Assembly: GCF_002804005.1 (NCBI RefSeq) | Contig: NZ_CP024965.1 | Coordinates: 310,001-374,000, forward strand | Direction of reading: 5' to 3' | From: Williamsoniiplasma somnilux | GTDB taxonomy: Bacteria > Bacillota_I > Bacilli_A > Mycoplasmatales > Mycoplasmataceae | DNA length: 64,000 nt | Shown here: in pieces, positions 44,509 to 54,971 of the stretch | Position numbering within the stretch: the first letter of the stretch is position 1 | Layout of the letters: each line of letters opens with the position of its first letter | The notes under the pieces: model-generated | The model's database searches: none | What the model was told of the DNA's origin: nothing | The model's input: the letters and a program-made list of their open reading frames with translations, nothing else | Position numbers and translations under genes: made by a program

Positions 44509-45219
44509 ATGTGATTAAACTTTAAAGAATGAATAAAAAGTTATGATTTTAAGTGAAAGTTTAAATTAAAAGTTATTCTACCAATAATTTTGATATTGGC
44601 AATTTTTGATTGAGTTTCAAAAGGTGTTATTGCTGCAAATATGGAACAAGGCGAGCACAAAAGTTTTATTGATGGTTTTTTAGGATTCATATACACCATT
44701 AATCCGGGAAGTGCTTATAGTATCAATGCTGACAAAGCTTGATTGGCTATTATTCTTGCTTCAGTGGTCACAATTTTATTATTGGTGTTATTAGTTTTTA
44801 TTAATGAAAAGAAAATTTTAATTGGAATAGCATTTATCTTTGCTGGATCTTTTGCCAATCTCTTAGGAAGGGCATGAGCTCCTGTTGTTGTTGGTGGTGC
44901 ATTCGCAGGTCAAGCGGGAGGAGTTGTTGACTTCTTGCATTGAGAATTTGGGTTTCTAAATTCTGAAAGTTATATTTTTAATTTAGCTGATACATGAGTT
45001 AATATAGGAATTATCATTATGCTATTAGCGATTGCTTACGATATTATAGTTTATCTTATTACTTTATTTAAAAAGAAACCAAACAGCATTGATAAAACAA
45101 CTGATGCTGTGAATTCAGAGGTTGTTTTAGAAACAGAAGTTAAAAATAATAAATTAAGCAACAATAAAAAATCGATTTCTAAAAAGTCTAAAATTGAATC
45201 TAAAAATAAGGAGAAATAA
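44509..45219 (+). CDS. lspA: Lipoprotein signal peptidase
   Basis: 236 residues, integral membrane aspartic protease that cleaves prolipoproteins before the lipidated Cys. Four hydrophobic segments; the catalytic Asp pair is seen as D141 (GGVVDFLH) and D161 (NLADTW). The conserved opening LAIFDWVSKGV is also kept. Compared with the usual ~160 residues it has a long, Lys-rich, poorly conserved C-terminal tail (from about residue 190). It follows ileS by 16 bp, as in many Gram-positive relatives, and its stop overlaps the next ATG. The lipoprotein at 51409-52389 would be a substrate; the repeat proteins lack a lipobox. Confidence 0.93.
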
Positions 45220-46148
45220 TGAACGAAAAATCAAAATTTATTGCAGAAAAAAATTCTGAAAGATTAGACAAATTATTAACAGAATTATTTAAAGATAATT
45301 TTGATTTTTCACGTTCTATGATTCAAAAATTAATTGAGCAAAATTTAGTAACTGTAAATGGTGAAATTGCTGCATCACAAAAAATGGCAATTATTGTTGG
45401 TGATATTATTGAAGTAACCATTCCTGAAGCTAAAAAAACAGAAATAACTGCTGAAAAAATTGAATTTGAAATAATATATGAAGATGCTGATATTTTAGTT
45501 ATTAATAAACCGAATGATTTAGTTGTACATCCAGGAGCTGGTAATCGTTCGGGAACTTTAGTTAACGGACTATTAGATGCGATTGAAGATTTATCTTCAA
45601 TCGGTGGAGTCGAAAGACCAGGAATAGTTCATCGTTTAGATAAGCAAACAACAGGTTTGTTAATTGTTGCTAAAAACGATAAATCTCACCGTGTAATGAG
45701 TGAAATGATTGCAAATCATGAAGTTTACAAAGAATATATAGCTTTAGTGTGAGGAAATATTGAACCAAGTAAAGGAATCATCGATGCTCCGATAGGACGT
45801 CACCCTAATGATCGTAAAAAAATGGTTGTAACAAGCAAACATTCTAAATCTGCAAAAACAAATTTTGAAGTAATTGAAAATTTTGAATATAGCAACACAG
45901 CGTTGATTAAATGTAATATCGAAACCGGAAGAACACATCAAATTAGAGTTCACTTTAATTTTATAAAACATCCAATTGTTGGTGATCCAACTTACGGGAG
46001 AATTAACGACAAGGATACTAAGTTTGGGCAATTTTTACATGCTTCAAAATTAATTTTTAATCACCCGATTACAAAAGAAAGAATGGAGTTTGAAGCGCCA
46101 ATTCCTGACGAATTTAATGATAAAATTAAAGAATTAAGAGGTAAATAA
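45219..46148 (+). CDS. RluD-family 23S rRNA pseudouridine synthase
   Basis: 309 residues. S4 RNA-binding domain at the N-terminus (about 10-60, ERLDKLLTELF then MIQKLIEQNLVTVNG), followed by the RluA/RluD catalytic domain with RPGIVHRLDKQTTGLLIVAK; catalytic Asp141. Later GRTHQIRVHF and VGDPTYG are conserved. It converts specific uridines in 23S rRNA to pseudouridine; S4 plus this domain fits RluD, and lspA-rluD is a common gene pair. A TGA Trp occurs at 45750-45752. The ATG overlaps the lspA stop. Confidence 0.93.
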
Positions 46149-46152
46149 GGTT

Positions 46153-47520
46153 ATGGATTTTTCATATAAAGAAATAAAATTAGGTTTAATTAAATATTTT
46201 GTAAAAATTGAAAAATATAAAATGATTAAATCCAAAGAAATTAATGATTTAATTTATTTTTACTCTAATGAAAATGAATATGGCTTAATTGTTTTAGCTG
46301 GTGAAAACTATACTATTAATTTAGAAAACGAAGAATTACTCAAGATTTTAGAAAAAGTCAAAATAAGTAATCATCATGCTGTAAAAATTTTAAATATTGT
46401 AATTGATAATAAACAAAATCAAGTAACACAAAATGAAAATCTTACAGTTATTAAGTGTGGCGAAGGTGAACTAAAAAATAATCTTAAAAATTTTTACGCA
46501 AGAATAAATCTTTTATCAATTAAGAAAAATTCTGATCAACCATTTTTTAAAAAAGCAACAAACATTGATAATGAAGAGGCGATTAAAGATTTACCAACTC
46601 TTGATGAAATGCGTGATGAATTTAATAAATTTCAAGTAAATTTACGTGCTAATAGATTAACAGTAACTTGATTAATAATTGCCGCGTTTGCAGCTGTCCC
46701 TTTAATTTTTGTTTTATTAACAATGAATATGGGCATTCAAAGTCTTGCTTCTTTAAACCCGAATCTTTATTCTCAATTGCAAACTCTATTAACGGGGGGG
46801 ACTAATTTTAATTTAACAATTGCTGGAGAACAGGGTTGGAGAGTTCTAACCTATGGATTTGCAACTCCAAGTTCAAACTTAATTACCAACTTGGTAATTA
46901 TCGGTATTGCTGGTTATTCTTTATTTAATGTTTCGAGGTTATCCGAAAATACAGCAGGACCGATTAAAATGTTTATAGCTTTTATTCTGGCTTATGTCTT
47001 AACGGGATTTTTTAGTTCAGTTATGTTACCGCCTTCAATTGTAACTGGAGGATTATTACCTGTTTTAGCAATCTTGATTGGAATTACAATTATGAGCGTT
47101 GCTATGGAAAAGACCCCAAAAGCGACATTTACAAGAATGAAATTAATTGGTCCAATAATAATATTAATTTTTGTTCAATTAATGTTTGGCAACAAAATGC
47201 AATTTATTGCAATTGGAGTTGGGTTTGCTTCCGGAGCTTTAATTGAAATGATAATTAAGAAGAATTTTAAAGATTTAAATTGAACACACATTTTAGCAGC
47301 AATTATTTTACTAGCAATTATAATTGTGCCAACTGTTTTTGTATGAGTTCCGCGTTATGGGACTCCAATTGACATGAATACACTAATGGCTTTAAAAGTT
47401 TATCTAGATAAAGATTTACTAAATAACGTTGATATTGCTAATAATATTATTCAAAAAATTGGTTGAGACGCTCAATTGCGTTTAGGGACCAATGGCGTTA
47501 TCAGCATTATTATTAACTAG
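46153..47520 (+). CDS. Rhomboid-like membrane protein, catalytic residues not evident
   Basis: 455 residues. A soluble N-terminal part of about 170 residues is followed by a hydrophobic domain. Its first membrane segment is LIIAAFAAVPLIFVLL; then GWRVLTYGFATPSSNLITNL resembles the rhomboid 'WR..TY.F.H....H...N' element, but the His residues are missing, and the expected GxSG nucleophile region reads SIVTGGLLPVLAIL with no Ser in the right place. If it is a rhomboid relative, it is probably an inactive one. After the membrane part comes a soluble end (about 415-455). It follows the rluD-type gene by 4 bp. A G7 run at about 46794-46800 is inside the frame. Confidence 0.6.
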
Positions 47521-47535
47521 ATAATGGGGGTTAAA

Positions 47536-48021
47536 ATGGATAAAAGAAAAAATTATTTAAAATGACAAGAATACTTCATGGCTGTTGCTCATGTATCAGC
47601 AATGCGAAGTAAAGATCCTAATACACAAGTTGGAGCTGTTGTTGTAAATTCTATCAATCAAATTGTTTCAACAGGTTATAATGGTTTTCCTCGTGGAGTT
47701 GATGATGAAGAATTTCCATGATCAAGAACTAGTGAAGATTGAAAGAAAACCAAATATCCTTATGTTGCTCATGCAGAATTAAATGCGATTGTAGCTGCTA
47801 GAAGCGATTTAACTAACTGTCATTTATATGTAAATCTTTTTCCTTGCAATGAATGTGCAAAAATAATTATCCAAGCGGGAATTTCAAAAGTTTTTTATTT
47901 AGAAGATAAATACGCTTCAACAGATAGCGTCAAAGCTTCTAAAAAAATGTTTGAATCAGCAAAAGTTGAATACAATCAACTACCAAATATTGAAATTAAA
48001 ATTGAAGTAAAAACTAAATAG
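47536..48021 (+). CDS. dCMP deaminase (ComEB type)
   Basis: 161 residues, zinc-dependent deaminase. The zinc site is complete: HAE (His79, catalytic Glu81) and PCNEC (Cys104, Cys107). The substrate region [11 protein letters not shown] is typical of dCMP deaminases such as ComEB. It makes dUMP for thymidylate synthase, which lies two genes downstream with folA, so these form a thymidylate supply group. Ribosome-binding site GGGGG precedes the ATG by about 6 nt. The stop codon is inside the terminator stem that follows. Confidence 0.92.
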
Positions 48022-48040
48022 TATTCTATTTAGTTTTTTT
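48012..48040 (+). terminator. Intrinsic terminator overlapping the deaminase stop
   Basis: AACTAAATAG (48012-48021, includes the TAG stop) pairs perfectly with CTATTTAGTT (48026-48035), four-base loop, then T5. Confidence 0.9.
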
Positions 48041-48078
48041 TCGCATAAATGTTAAAATTTAGTCATGTGAGGAATTTT

Positions 48079-48414
48079 ATGCGACAAGAATTAGGTATTG
48101 ATATTGTTAAGAATTCTAGAATCAAAATAAATTATAATTTTCTTATTAAATTTTTAACAAAAACAGAATTAAAAATGATGGAAAATTTTACTTCCAAAAA
48201 GCGTAAAAAAGAATTTGCAGCTGGTAGATGAGCTGCTAAAGAAGCTATTTTTAAAGTTCTTAAAACCACCAAAAAAATAAATTTAAATGAAATAGAATTA
48301 GGTTACGATAATAATAAATTATTAATTAAAAACAAAAATTTAAGTAACATCGTTGTGTCTTTATCTCATGAAAAAAAGTATAGTATTGCAATTGCGAGTT
48401 GAATAGGAGATTAA
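48079..48414 (+). CDS. acpS: Holo-[acyl-carrier-protein] synthase
   Basis: 111 residues. Transfers 4'-phosphopantetheine from CoA to acyl carrier protein. LGIDIV (metal-binding Asp8), the [10 protein letters not shown] block and [13 protein letters not shown] near the C-terminus are the family signatures. The ATG at 48079 follows GAGGAA at 5 nt and gives the standard N-terminus; an in-frame ATG at 48049 has no such site and is rejected. The gene ends 1 bp before thyA. Confidence 0.93.
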
Positions 48415-48415
48415 C

Positions 48416-49294
48416 ATGAAACAATATCTAGATGTATTAAAGAATGTGCTGGAAAACGGAATTAAAAAACAAGATAGAACTGGAACAGGAACTATTTCGT
48501 TATTCGCAACTCAAGCACGATATGATTTGCGTGAAGGTTTTCCGTTGGTTACAACTAAGAAGGTATTTTATAAAGGAATTTTTCATGAATTATTATGATT
48601 CATTGCAGGAGACACTAATATAAAATACCTTGTTGACAATAAAGTAAATATTTGAAATGAATGACCATATGAAGCATTTAAAAAATCTGCCGACTTTAAC
48701 AATGAATCATTGGCTGAGTTTGTTGAAAAAATTAAAACTAACATAGATTTTGCTAACAAATATGGTAATTTAGGTCCTGTTTACGGAAAACAATGAAGAA
48801 ATTTTAATGGAGTAGATCAATTAGAATGAATTATTAATGAGATTAAAAAAAATCCTTTTTCAAGACGCTTAATAGTTTCTGCATGAAATCCTACTGAAAT
48901 TGGTCAAATGGCATTACCTCCATGCCATACAATGTTTCAATTTTATGTAACTGAAAATAAAAATGGTAAGAACATTTTAAATATTCAATTATATCAACGT
49001 AGTGCTGATTTATTTTTGGGAGTGCCTTTTAATATTGCGTCATACGCATTGTTATTATTTTTGGTTGCTCAAGAATGCGATTTAATAGCTGGAGAATTTG
49101 TTCACACAACCGGAGATACTCACATTTATTTAAATCATGTTGAACAAGCTAAATTGCAATTATCAAGAACTCCTCATAAATTACCAAAAATTGCAGTTAA
49201 AAATTTTACTTCAATTTTCGATGTAAAATTTGAAGATATTGAAATTATTGATTATGAATTTGATGCTCCAATTAAAGGTGAGGTGGCTGTTTAA
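48416..49294 (+). CDS. thyA: Thymidylate synthase
   Basis: 292 residues. Methylates dUMP to dTMP with methylenetetrahydrofolate. The opening [13 protein letters not shown], the phosphate-binding RTGTGT, the active-site [10 protein letters not shown] (Cys170) and the folate/dUMP motif [18 protein letters not shown] are all present, followed by [12 protein letters not shown] strong ribosome-binding site (TAGGAG) lies in the end of acpS. Its stop overlaps the folA start. Together with the dCMP deaminase and DHFR, it forms a complete dUMP-to-dTMP module. Confidence 0.97.
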
Positions 49295-49779
49295 TGATTA
49301 AAATGATTTGAGCGCAAACTCAAAACGGAGTAATTGGAGCACAAGGAAAACTTCCTTGAAATATAAAAGAAGAAATGCAACATTTTATTCGTACCACTAA
49401 AGGCCAAGATGTGCTTATGGGTTCTAAAACTTTTGATTCAATGAATAAAAAGCCACTACCTGGAAGAACGAATTATGTATTAACTAATTCTAAAGAAAAA
49501 TATCAAGATTTAAATTTTGAAAATTTAATCATCATTAGCGACATTACTGAATTGGTTAAGAAATATACTAATAATGATCAAAACAATTTGTTTGTCATCG
49601 GGGGAAATGTTGTTTATACACTTTTTTTTCCATTCGCAAATGAGATAATAAAAACAGTTGTAAAAAATGATTATCAAGGAGATACTTTTATATCTAATTT
49701 TGATTACAAAAATTTTAAATTAGAATCAAGTGAAGATTATCCAGAATTTATCATCGAATATTGAAAAAGAGGTTATTAA
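49294..49779 (+). CDS. folA: Dihydrofolate reductase
   Basis: 161 residues. NADPH-dependent reduction of dihydrofolate, regenerating the cofactor used by ThyA. MIKMIWAQTQNGVIGAQGKL, PWNIKEEMQHF (acidic substrate-binding residue), MGSKTFDSM, PLPGRTNYVLT and FVIGGNVVY follow the family in order. The Trp codons are TGA. The ATG overlaps the thyA stop by one base, so translation is coupled. Confidence 0.95.
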
Positions 49780-49783
49780 AAAC

Positions 49784-50773
49784 ATGGAACAAAAGACAAA
49801 AATTAAAAAAGTTATTAGTGAAGAAAAAAACATTACAAAAGAAGCATCAAATGTAGTCGAAGAAAAATTAGAAATGAATGAAGTTGTGGTTAAAGGGAAG
49901 AAAAACCAAAAAGAAGAAGTTGAAAAATTTTATTTAGACCCAATTAAAATGATTTATATGTGACCAGCAGTGGCAAGAATTAAATCAAAAGCTAAAAAGA
50001 TTATTAAGAAAAATCGTAAAGTGCCAGGGACTTATAGTGAAGAATATTGCTATAACTGAGTTAAAAAAGTAGTTAATAGATTAATGTATGTTTCAAACAT
50101 CGATATTAAAGTAGAAGGAATTGAAAATTGACTAGATAAAGGAGTTGTTTTAGTTCCAAATCATCAATCAAATATTGACCCACTAGTATTATTAGCTATT
50201 AATGATTTTTCTCTACAACAACCTCTTGCTTTTATTGCTAAAAAAGAGTTATGAGAATCAAAAAGTATGAAGAATTTTGTAAGATTAATTGATTGTGTTC
50301 CTTTAGATAGAAATAATCCTCGCTCTGCTTTAGAAGCCTTTAAGGATGCAAAAGAATTAGTAGTTGATTACAAACGTAGTTTAGTGATTTTCCCAGAAGG
50401 AACAAGAAGCGGAAGTCAAGAAGTTGGTAAATTTCATTCAGCATCTTTAAAAGTAGCACAAATGGCAAATGCTCCAGTTGTACCTGTTTCAATCATTAAC
50501 TCTTATAAAGCAACTAAAGAAAATAGAGATAAAAATTCTAAACGTTTAGTTATTAAAGTAATTTTCGGAAAACCAATTATGGGCACTAAACATATTTCTT
50601 TAAAAACAGAAGATCTAACAAAAAATGTTCGTAAAGAAGTCATTGCCAATTTACAAGAATGAAAAAACAAAGAGCCATCAATGGAATTAAGAAAACCTAA
50701 AAAAGAAAAAAAGGTTGCTAAAAAATCAAAAGAAAAAAAATCACTTAAAGATTTATTTAAAATTGTTGATTAA
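49784..50773 (+). CDS. plsC: 1-acyl-sn-glycerol-3-phosphate acyltransferase
   Basis: 329 residues. Acylates lysophosphatidic acid to phosphatidic acid at the membrane. The catalytic HX4D is in NHQSNIDP (His127, Asp132) and the glycerophosphate-binding block is FPEGTRS (203-209), with VPVSI after it. It has extra charged ends: about 55 residues before and a Lys-rich tail of about 40 after the domain. CdsA, encoded further right, would use its product. The gene starts 4 bp after folA, and its stop lies in the terminator. Confidence 0.93.
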
Positions 50774-50791
50774 TCAACAATTTTTTTTATT
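50759..50791 (+). terminator. Intrinsic terminator overlapping the plsC stop
   Basis: AAATTGTTGAT (50760-50770) pairs with ATCAACAATTT (50773-50783), followed by T6; the stop TAA at 50771-50773 forms the loop. Confidence 0.88.
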
Positions 50792-50891
50792 TTATTGCTT
50801 GAAATTAAAATAAAAATAGGGCAAAATAATAGGGTGTTTTCTTAAAACGCGCAAAGCACATATAACTTAAAATTCTATGCGTGATTAACAC

Positions 50892-50967
50892 GCTGACTTA
50901 GCTCAGTTGGTAGAGCAATTGACTAGTAATCAATAGGTCGTAGGTTCGACTCCTATAGTCAGCACCA
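50892..50967 (+). tRNA. tRNA-Thr(AGT)
   Basis: 76 nt with encoded CCA. Acceptor GCTGACT pairs with AGTCAGC; anticodon stem ATTGA/TCAAT with loop CTAGTAA, anticodon AGT. First of a five-tRNA cluster. A Thr tRNA with A at position 34 is known from mycoplasmas. Confidence 0.96.
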
Positions 50968-50976
50968 TTATAATAT

Positions 50977-51060
50977 GGAAGGGTAGCGAAGTGGCTAAAC
51001 GCGGGTGGCTGTAACCCACTTCCTTTCGGTTCGGGGGTTCGAATCCCTCCCCTTCCACCA
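50977..51060 (+). tRNA. tRNA-Tyr(GTA)
   Basis: 84 nt with encoded CCA and a long variable arm, as expected for bacterial tRNA-Tyr. Acceptor GGAAGGG / CCCTTCC-type end; anticodon loop CTGTAAC, anticodon GTA. Confidence 0.96.
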
Positions 51061-51067
51061 TTTATAT

Positions 51068-51142
51068 TGGGCCATAGCCAAGCGGTAAGGCAAAGGACTT
51101 TGACTCCTTCATGCGCCGGTTCGAATCCAGCTGGCCCAGCCA
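51068..51142 (+). tRNA. tRNA-Gln(TTG)
   Basis: 75 nt with encoded CCA. Acceptor TGGGCCA / TGGCCCA; anticodon stem AAGGA/TCCTT, loop CTTTGAC, anticodon TTG. Confidence 0.96.
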
Positions 51143-51150
51143 TTTATCAT

Positions 51151-51226
<76 letters not shown>

Positions 51227-51249
51227 TTTATTTATATTTTGGTTTTAAT

Positions 51250-51338
51250 CCCCAAGTGGCGGAATCGGTAGACGCATTGGACTTAAAATCCAACGGGCTT
51301 TATATCCCGTGCCGGTTCAAGTCCGGCCTTGGGGACCA
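51250..51338 (+). tRNA. tRNA-Leu(TAA)
   Basis: 89 nt with encoded CCA and a long variable arm. Acceptor CCCCAAG / CTTGGGG; anticodon stem TTGGA/TCCAA, loop CTTAAAA, anticodon TAA. Confidence 0.96.
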
Positions 51339-51344
51339 TTTTAA

Positions 51345-51375
51345 AAATCGATCACTTTTAGGAGTGATTTTTTTA
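51345..51375 (+). terminator. Terminator of the tRNA cluster
   Basis: ATCACT (51351-51356) pairs with AGTGAT (51363-51368), extended by A/T pairs on both sides, followed by a T-rich run. Confidence 0.8.
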
Positions 51376-51398
51376 TTTTAAAATTTATTTGAATAATA

Positions 51399-51427
51399 AA
51401 AAATGCCTCTAAGCGGCATATTTTTTA
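51399..51427 (-). terminator. Terminator of the lipoprotein gene (possibly bidirectional)
   Basis: ATGCC (51403-51407) and GGCAT (51415-51419) flanked by A and T runs on both sides, so the stem could work in either direction. The stop codon of the minus-strand lipoprotein gene lies in the loop. Confidence 0.75.
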
Positions 51428-52389
51428 GAAATATTAAATTTATATGTTGTTTCTTTTAATTTTAAAGGTGGTAAATCATCATCTCATTTAGAATCTGTAT
51501 CAACTCCTGAAAAGCTGTTTGTATTATTAAAGTCCTTTGAAATAATTTTTTCACCTTTATATCCTGATTTTATAATTTCTGAAATGTTATTTTCTCAATC
51601 ATTTATTTGTTCGTTTAATAACTCTTTATTAATCGGTTCAGTAGTTTTGTAGTAATCTTTTCAACCATTAACCAGTCCTGTAAAATGACCATTTGTAAAA
51701 ATTAAAAATAAAGGACCTTTTTTAAATTGTTCTTCTATTTTTTTAATTATTTCTTCCATAGCAGTTTTTGCGTTTTGGCCTGTAGGTCCTACTGAAGTAT
51801 TATTTAAAGATTGGTATTGAACTAATATGTCTGTTTTTAAATAATCGTTTATTAATTTAGAAAAAGTGTTGCTATTTCCAAATTGTTCTCATGACTCAAG
51901 AATTAATGAATTAAAACTCAATTTTTCAGATAATGAATTATCTTTATTTTTCATCCCGTAAAGAGGTATTTTGCTTTTTTCTTTTACTTCTCCATACTTT
52001 TCTGAATTTGTATCAGTATTGATTATTGCTTCTGTTTCCATTGTCATTTGATCTTTATCAGGATTTTTTAAGGTAGCTCATCCGCTATTTGAATTATTTA
52101 ATTCCTCATTAGCCTTTTCTAAACTACTAACTTTTAGTTTAGTGTTATGTGTTAAGGCAAATTCAAAAGATTTTGAATTTGTGCTATCTTTAGCACCAAT
52201 GTACAAAATACTCGTTGCAGCTTCTTTACCAATAATTGGATTACCCTCTTCATCGAAATGCCCTCTTGTGGCATTAATGAAGTTCATAATATTATCGAAT
52301 TCAGAGTTACTAGTTCCGCAAGCGACAACACTAAAACCAGCTGTTGCGGTTAGTCCAATCACCCCTAAAATTGAAAGCATTTTTTTCAT
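51409..52389 (-). CDS. Lipoprotein of unknown function
   Basis: 326 residues, the only minus-strand gene. The N-terminus MKKMLSILGVIGLTATAGFS followed by VVACG is a clear lipoprotein signal; lipid-modified Cys24 is the probable first mature residue. A ribosome-binding site (AGGAGGAACT reading the minus strand) lies just before the ATG. The rest is polar and not recognised, ending KFNISKKYAA. TGA serves as Trp at 52078-52080 on the complement (read as TCA on the plus strand) and elsewhere. It should be processed by the LspA encoded at 44509. No relation to the repeat family is seen. Both neighbours (tRNAs and rpmG) point the other way. Confidence 0.88.
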
Positions 52390-52492
52390 AGTTCCTCCTG
52401 CAATACATTTATAAATATAATTATATAATATATTATTTGTTGGTGAAGTAAAAACTCCACTTTTGGTAGGAAAAATATATTTTTCATAAGTG

Positions 52493-52551
52493 TTGATTAT
52501 TTAGTACATCCTTGGTATTATTAGCAAGTAATGTGAAATATCTTTTCACAT
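52493..52551 (+). promoter_or_regulatory. Promoter and leader hairpin of rpmG
   Basis: TTGATT (52493-52498) and TATTAT (52516-52521) are separated by 17 bp, a good sigma-70-type promoter. Just after, ATGTGAAA (52531-52538) and TTTCACAT (52544-52551) form an 8-bp hairpin in the leader. Confidence 0.65.
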
Positions 52552-52584
52552 ATTAATGTTGTTTCCATTGAGAGGTGAAGAGAG

Positions 52585-52728
52585 ATGCGCGAAAAAATTA
52601 TTTTAAGATGTACAATATGTAAGAACGAAAACTACATCGGTAAAAACGATAAGAAAAAAGAAAAAATTGAAGCTTCAAAATATTGTGCAAATTGTAACAA
52701 GCATGAAATTCACAAACAAAAAAAATAG
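52585..52728 (+). CDS. rpmG: 50S ribosomal protein L33
   Basis: 47 residues. [20 protein letters not shown] with two CxxC pairs (CTIC and CANC), the zinc-binding form of L33. It starts after GAGAGGTGA. Its stop TAG lies within the terminator stem that follows. It is short enough to be missed by simple length filters. Confidence 0.94.
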   Translation: MREKIILRCTICKNENYIGKNDKKKEKIEASKYCANCNKHEIHKQKK

Positions 52729-52748
52729 TCTTAAAAGGACTATTTTTT
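52720..52748 (+). terminator. Intrinsic terminator overlapping the rpmG stop
   Basis: AAAAAATAGTC (52720-52730) pairs perfectly with GACTATTTTTT (52738-52748), seven-base loop. Confidence 0.88.
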
Positions 52749-52786
52749 ACTATAAAATATTAGCAAAGATTCAAGAGGTTAAGAAA

Positions 52787-53860
52787 ATGAATAAAATGGA
52801 CATAATCAAAAAATTGCTAGAACAAAACAAAGCTGATGCTATTATTTTACATTCTCCAGAAAATAGATATTGATTTTCACGTTTCCATTCATCGATGGGA
52901 TATTTGATTATTACTAAAAAACAAAGTTATTTATTCTTAGATGGCCGATATATAACTGCTGCTAAAAACCAAAAAGATTTGCAAAATATTGATCACATTA
53001 AACATTTTGGTAAAAGCGTTTGAGAAGAAATGAACAATGTTTTAAAAAATGAAAATATTCAAAACATTGCATTTGAATCTGATTGGATAATTTATAAACA
53101 ATATTTAGGATTTAAAAATGCGTTTATAAACCAAAAACTAATTCCTGTTGATTGTTCAGGAATGAGAATGGTTAAAGATCAATGAGAAATTGAACAAATT
53201 CAAAAAGCTTGCGACATTACTGATCAAGTTTTTCAAACAGTTTTAAAATTTGTAAAACCAGGAATAACTGAAAAAGAACTTGCACGCTTTGTTAGTGATC
53301 AATTTTTTGCTTTCGGAGCAGATAAGTTGAGTTTTGATACAATTATTGCTTCAGGAATTAATGGAAGTATGCCACACGCTGTTCCTACTGATAAAAAATT
53401 AGCATTAGGAGAGTTGATAACTTTAGATATGGGATGTTTTTACAATGGATATTGTTCAGACCAAACAAGAACTTTTGCGCTTGGAGAAATTAAAGATGCT
53501 AAGTTATTAGATATTTACAACACTGTTTTTGAAGCTCAAAGTTTGGGGATATCTTTAGTAAAAGCTGGTCAAAACGCTGGTTTCATTCACAATGAAGTTG
53601 CTAAATTTATTGCTCAAAAAGGTTATGAAGGTTATTTCGATCATGGTTTAGGTCACGGTATTGGTGTAGAAATTCATGAAGAACCTTATGAAAACGCTAT
53701 TTCAAAATCAATTTTAACTAAAAATATGACAATTACTGTAGAGCCAGGAATTTACATTCCTGGAGTTGGTGGTGTAAGAATCGAAGATGATATTTTGGTA
53801 ACTGAAAACGGTTATGAAATGTTGACTTCTTCACCAAGGAAACTGATTATTGTCAAATAA
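52787..53860 (+). CDS. Xaa-Pro aminopeptidase (M24 family)
   Basis: 357 residues. Metallopeptidase that removes N-terminal residues before proline; cytoplasmic. The C-terminal 'pita-bread' domain has all five metal ligands: Asp214 (TLDMG), Asp225 (CSDQTRTF), His290 (GLGHGIG), Glu319 (VEPGIYIPG) and Glu333 (RIEDD). The N-terminal creatinase-like domain contains NRYWFSRFHSS and LFLDGRYI. The start ATG follows AAGAGGT. It is a single-gene unit between two terminators and could be called pepP or ypdF-like. Confidence 0.93.
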
Positions 53861-53865
53861 TAATT

Positions 53866-53892
53866 AACCTACTTTTGCGGTAGGTTTTTTTA
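53866..53892 (+). terminator. Intrinsic terminator after the Xaa-Pro aminopeptidase gene
   Basis: AACCTAC (53866-53872) pairs with GTAGGTT (53880-53886), followed by T5. Confidence 0.88.
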
Positions 53893-53933
53893 TCTAAAAT
53901 TGGTAAAATATTTTTGATACAAAAGGAGAATCT

Positions 53934-54959
53934 ATGACTAAAATTAAAGTAAATGAAACTCTCCATTCTAAAAAATTTTTAAATGATTTAACAATTAGAT
54001 TAATTAGTACTTCTGTAATGTTGCTATTGTTAATAACATACGTTGGTTTATCAATTCTTTATACAGAAGGTATTAGACATAATTTACAAATTAATGTTGC
54101 TGTCCCTCATTACATCTTTGTTGTTGCTTCAATGGCATTATTAACATCTATGGTGTATGAATTAATTAGAGCGATAGGAATTAAGGAATGATATGTAGTT
54201 ATTCCAATAATTGGTATGGCATTAATTTTATTTTATTTTCCTATTTCAGGTGATTTAGATCTTTTAATTTACAAAGATTTAAAAGTGAATGAATGATATA
54301 AATGATGACAATCTTTAATTCTTGTTATATTAATTGCTTTGTCAACAATTGTTTTTACTAAATTTTCTAAAGCTGAATTTTCATATCGTAAAAGTTTAAT
54401 ATTGACAGTAGTTATGCTCTTAGTAGTTTTTGGGATGAAGGGATTTAATTATATTTCACTTTCAATGAATGGTGATATTCCCAAATACTCTTTCTCAACA
54501 GTTATTTGAATTTGAATAGTAATTATTTTAACTGATTCTTTCGCTTACTTAGGAGGAACAATGTTTGGAAAAACCAAGTTAGCTCCAAGCATCAGTCCTA
54601 AAAAATCAGTTGAAGGTGCAGTAATAGGTTCTATTGTTGCTCTGATTATAGGTTCTTTGATAGCAATACTGCCCTTTTATTTAACTGATAATGCTGCTTA
54701 TGGTCCTTTTTCTGTACCGTTTTATAATTTAAAAACAAATATTGGTGATTGAATTCCCGGAATTTTCTTGTTCTTATTAACTTTTGTTATTAGTATTTTG
54801 GCTCATGTTGGAGATTTATTTTTTAGTGCAATTAAGCGTTATGTAAATATTAAAGATTACTCTAAACTAATTCCTGGACATGGTGGAGTTCTGGATCGTT
54901 TAGACTCATTTGTTTTTGTCTTTTTCTTTATGTTTTTAATAACAATGTTTATTAAGTAG
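53934..54959 (+). CDS. cdsA: Phosphatidate cytidylyltransferase
   Basis: 341 residues, integral membrane enzyme that makes CDP-diacylglycerol from phosphatidic acid and CTP, feeding cardiolipin and phosphatidylglycerol synthesis. Multiple hydrophobic segments, and the C-terminal signature SAIKRYVNIKDYSKLIPGHG followed by GVLDRLDS is diagnostic. The DSFAYLGGTMFGKTKLAPSI element is also typical. The start follows AAAGGAGAA. PolC starts 12 bp after its stop, a common order in mollicutes. Confidence 0.95.
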
Positions 54960-54971
54960 AAGTGGAGCTTT

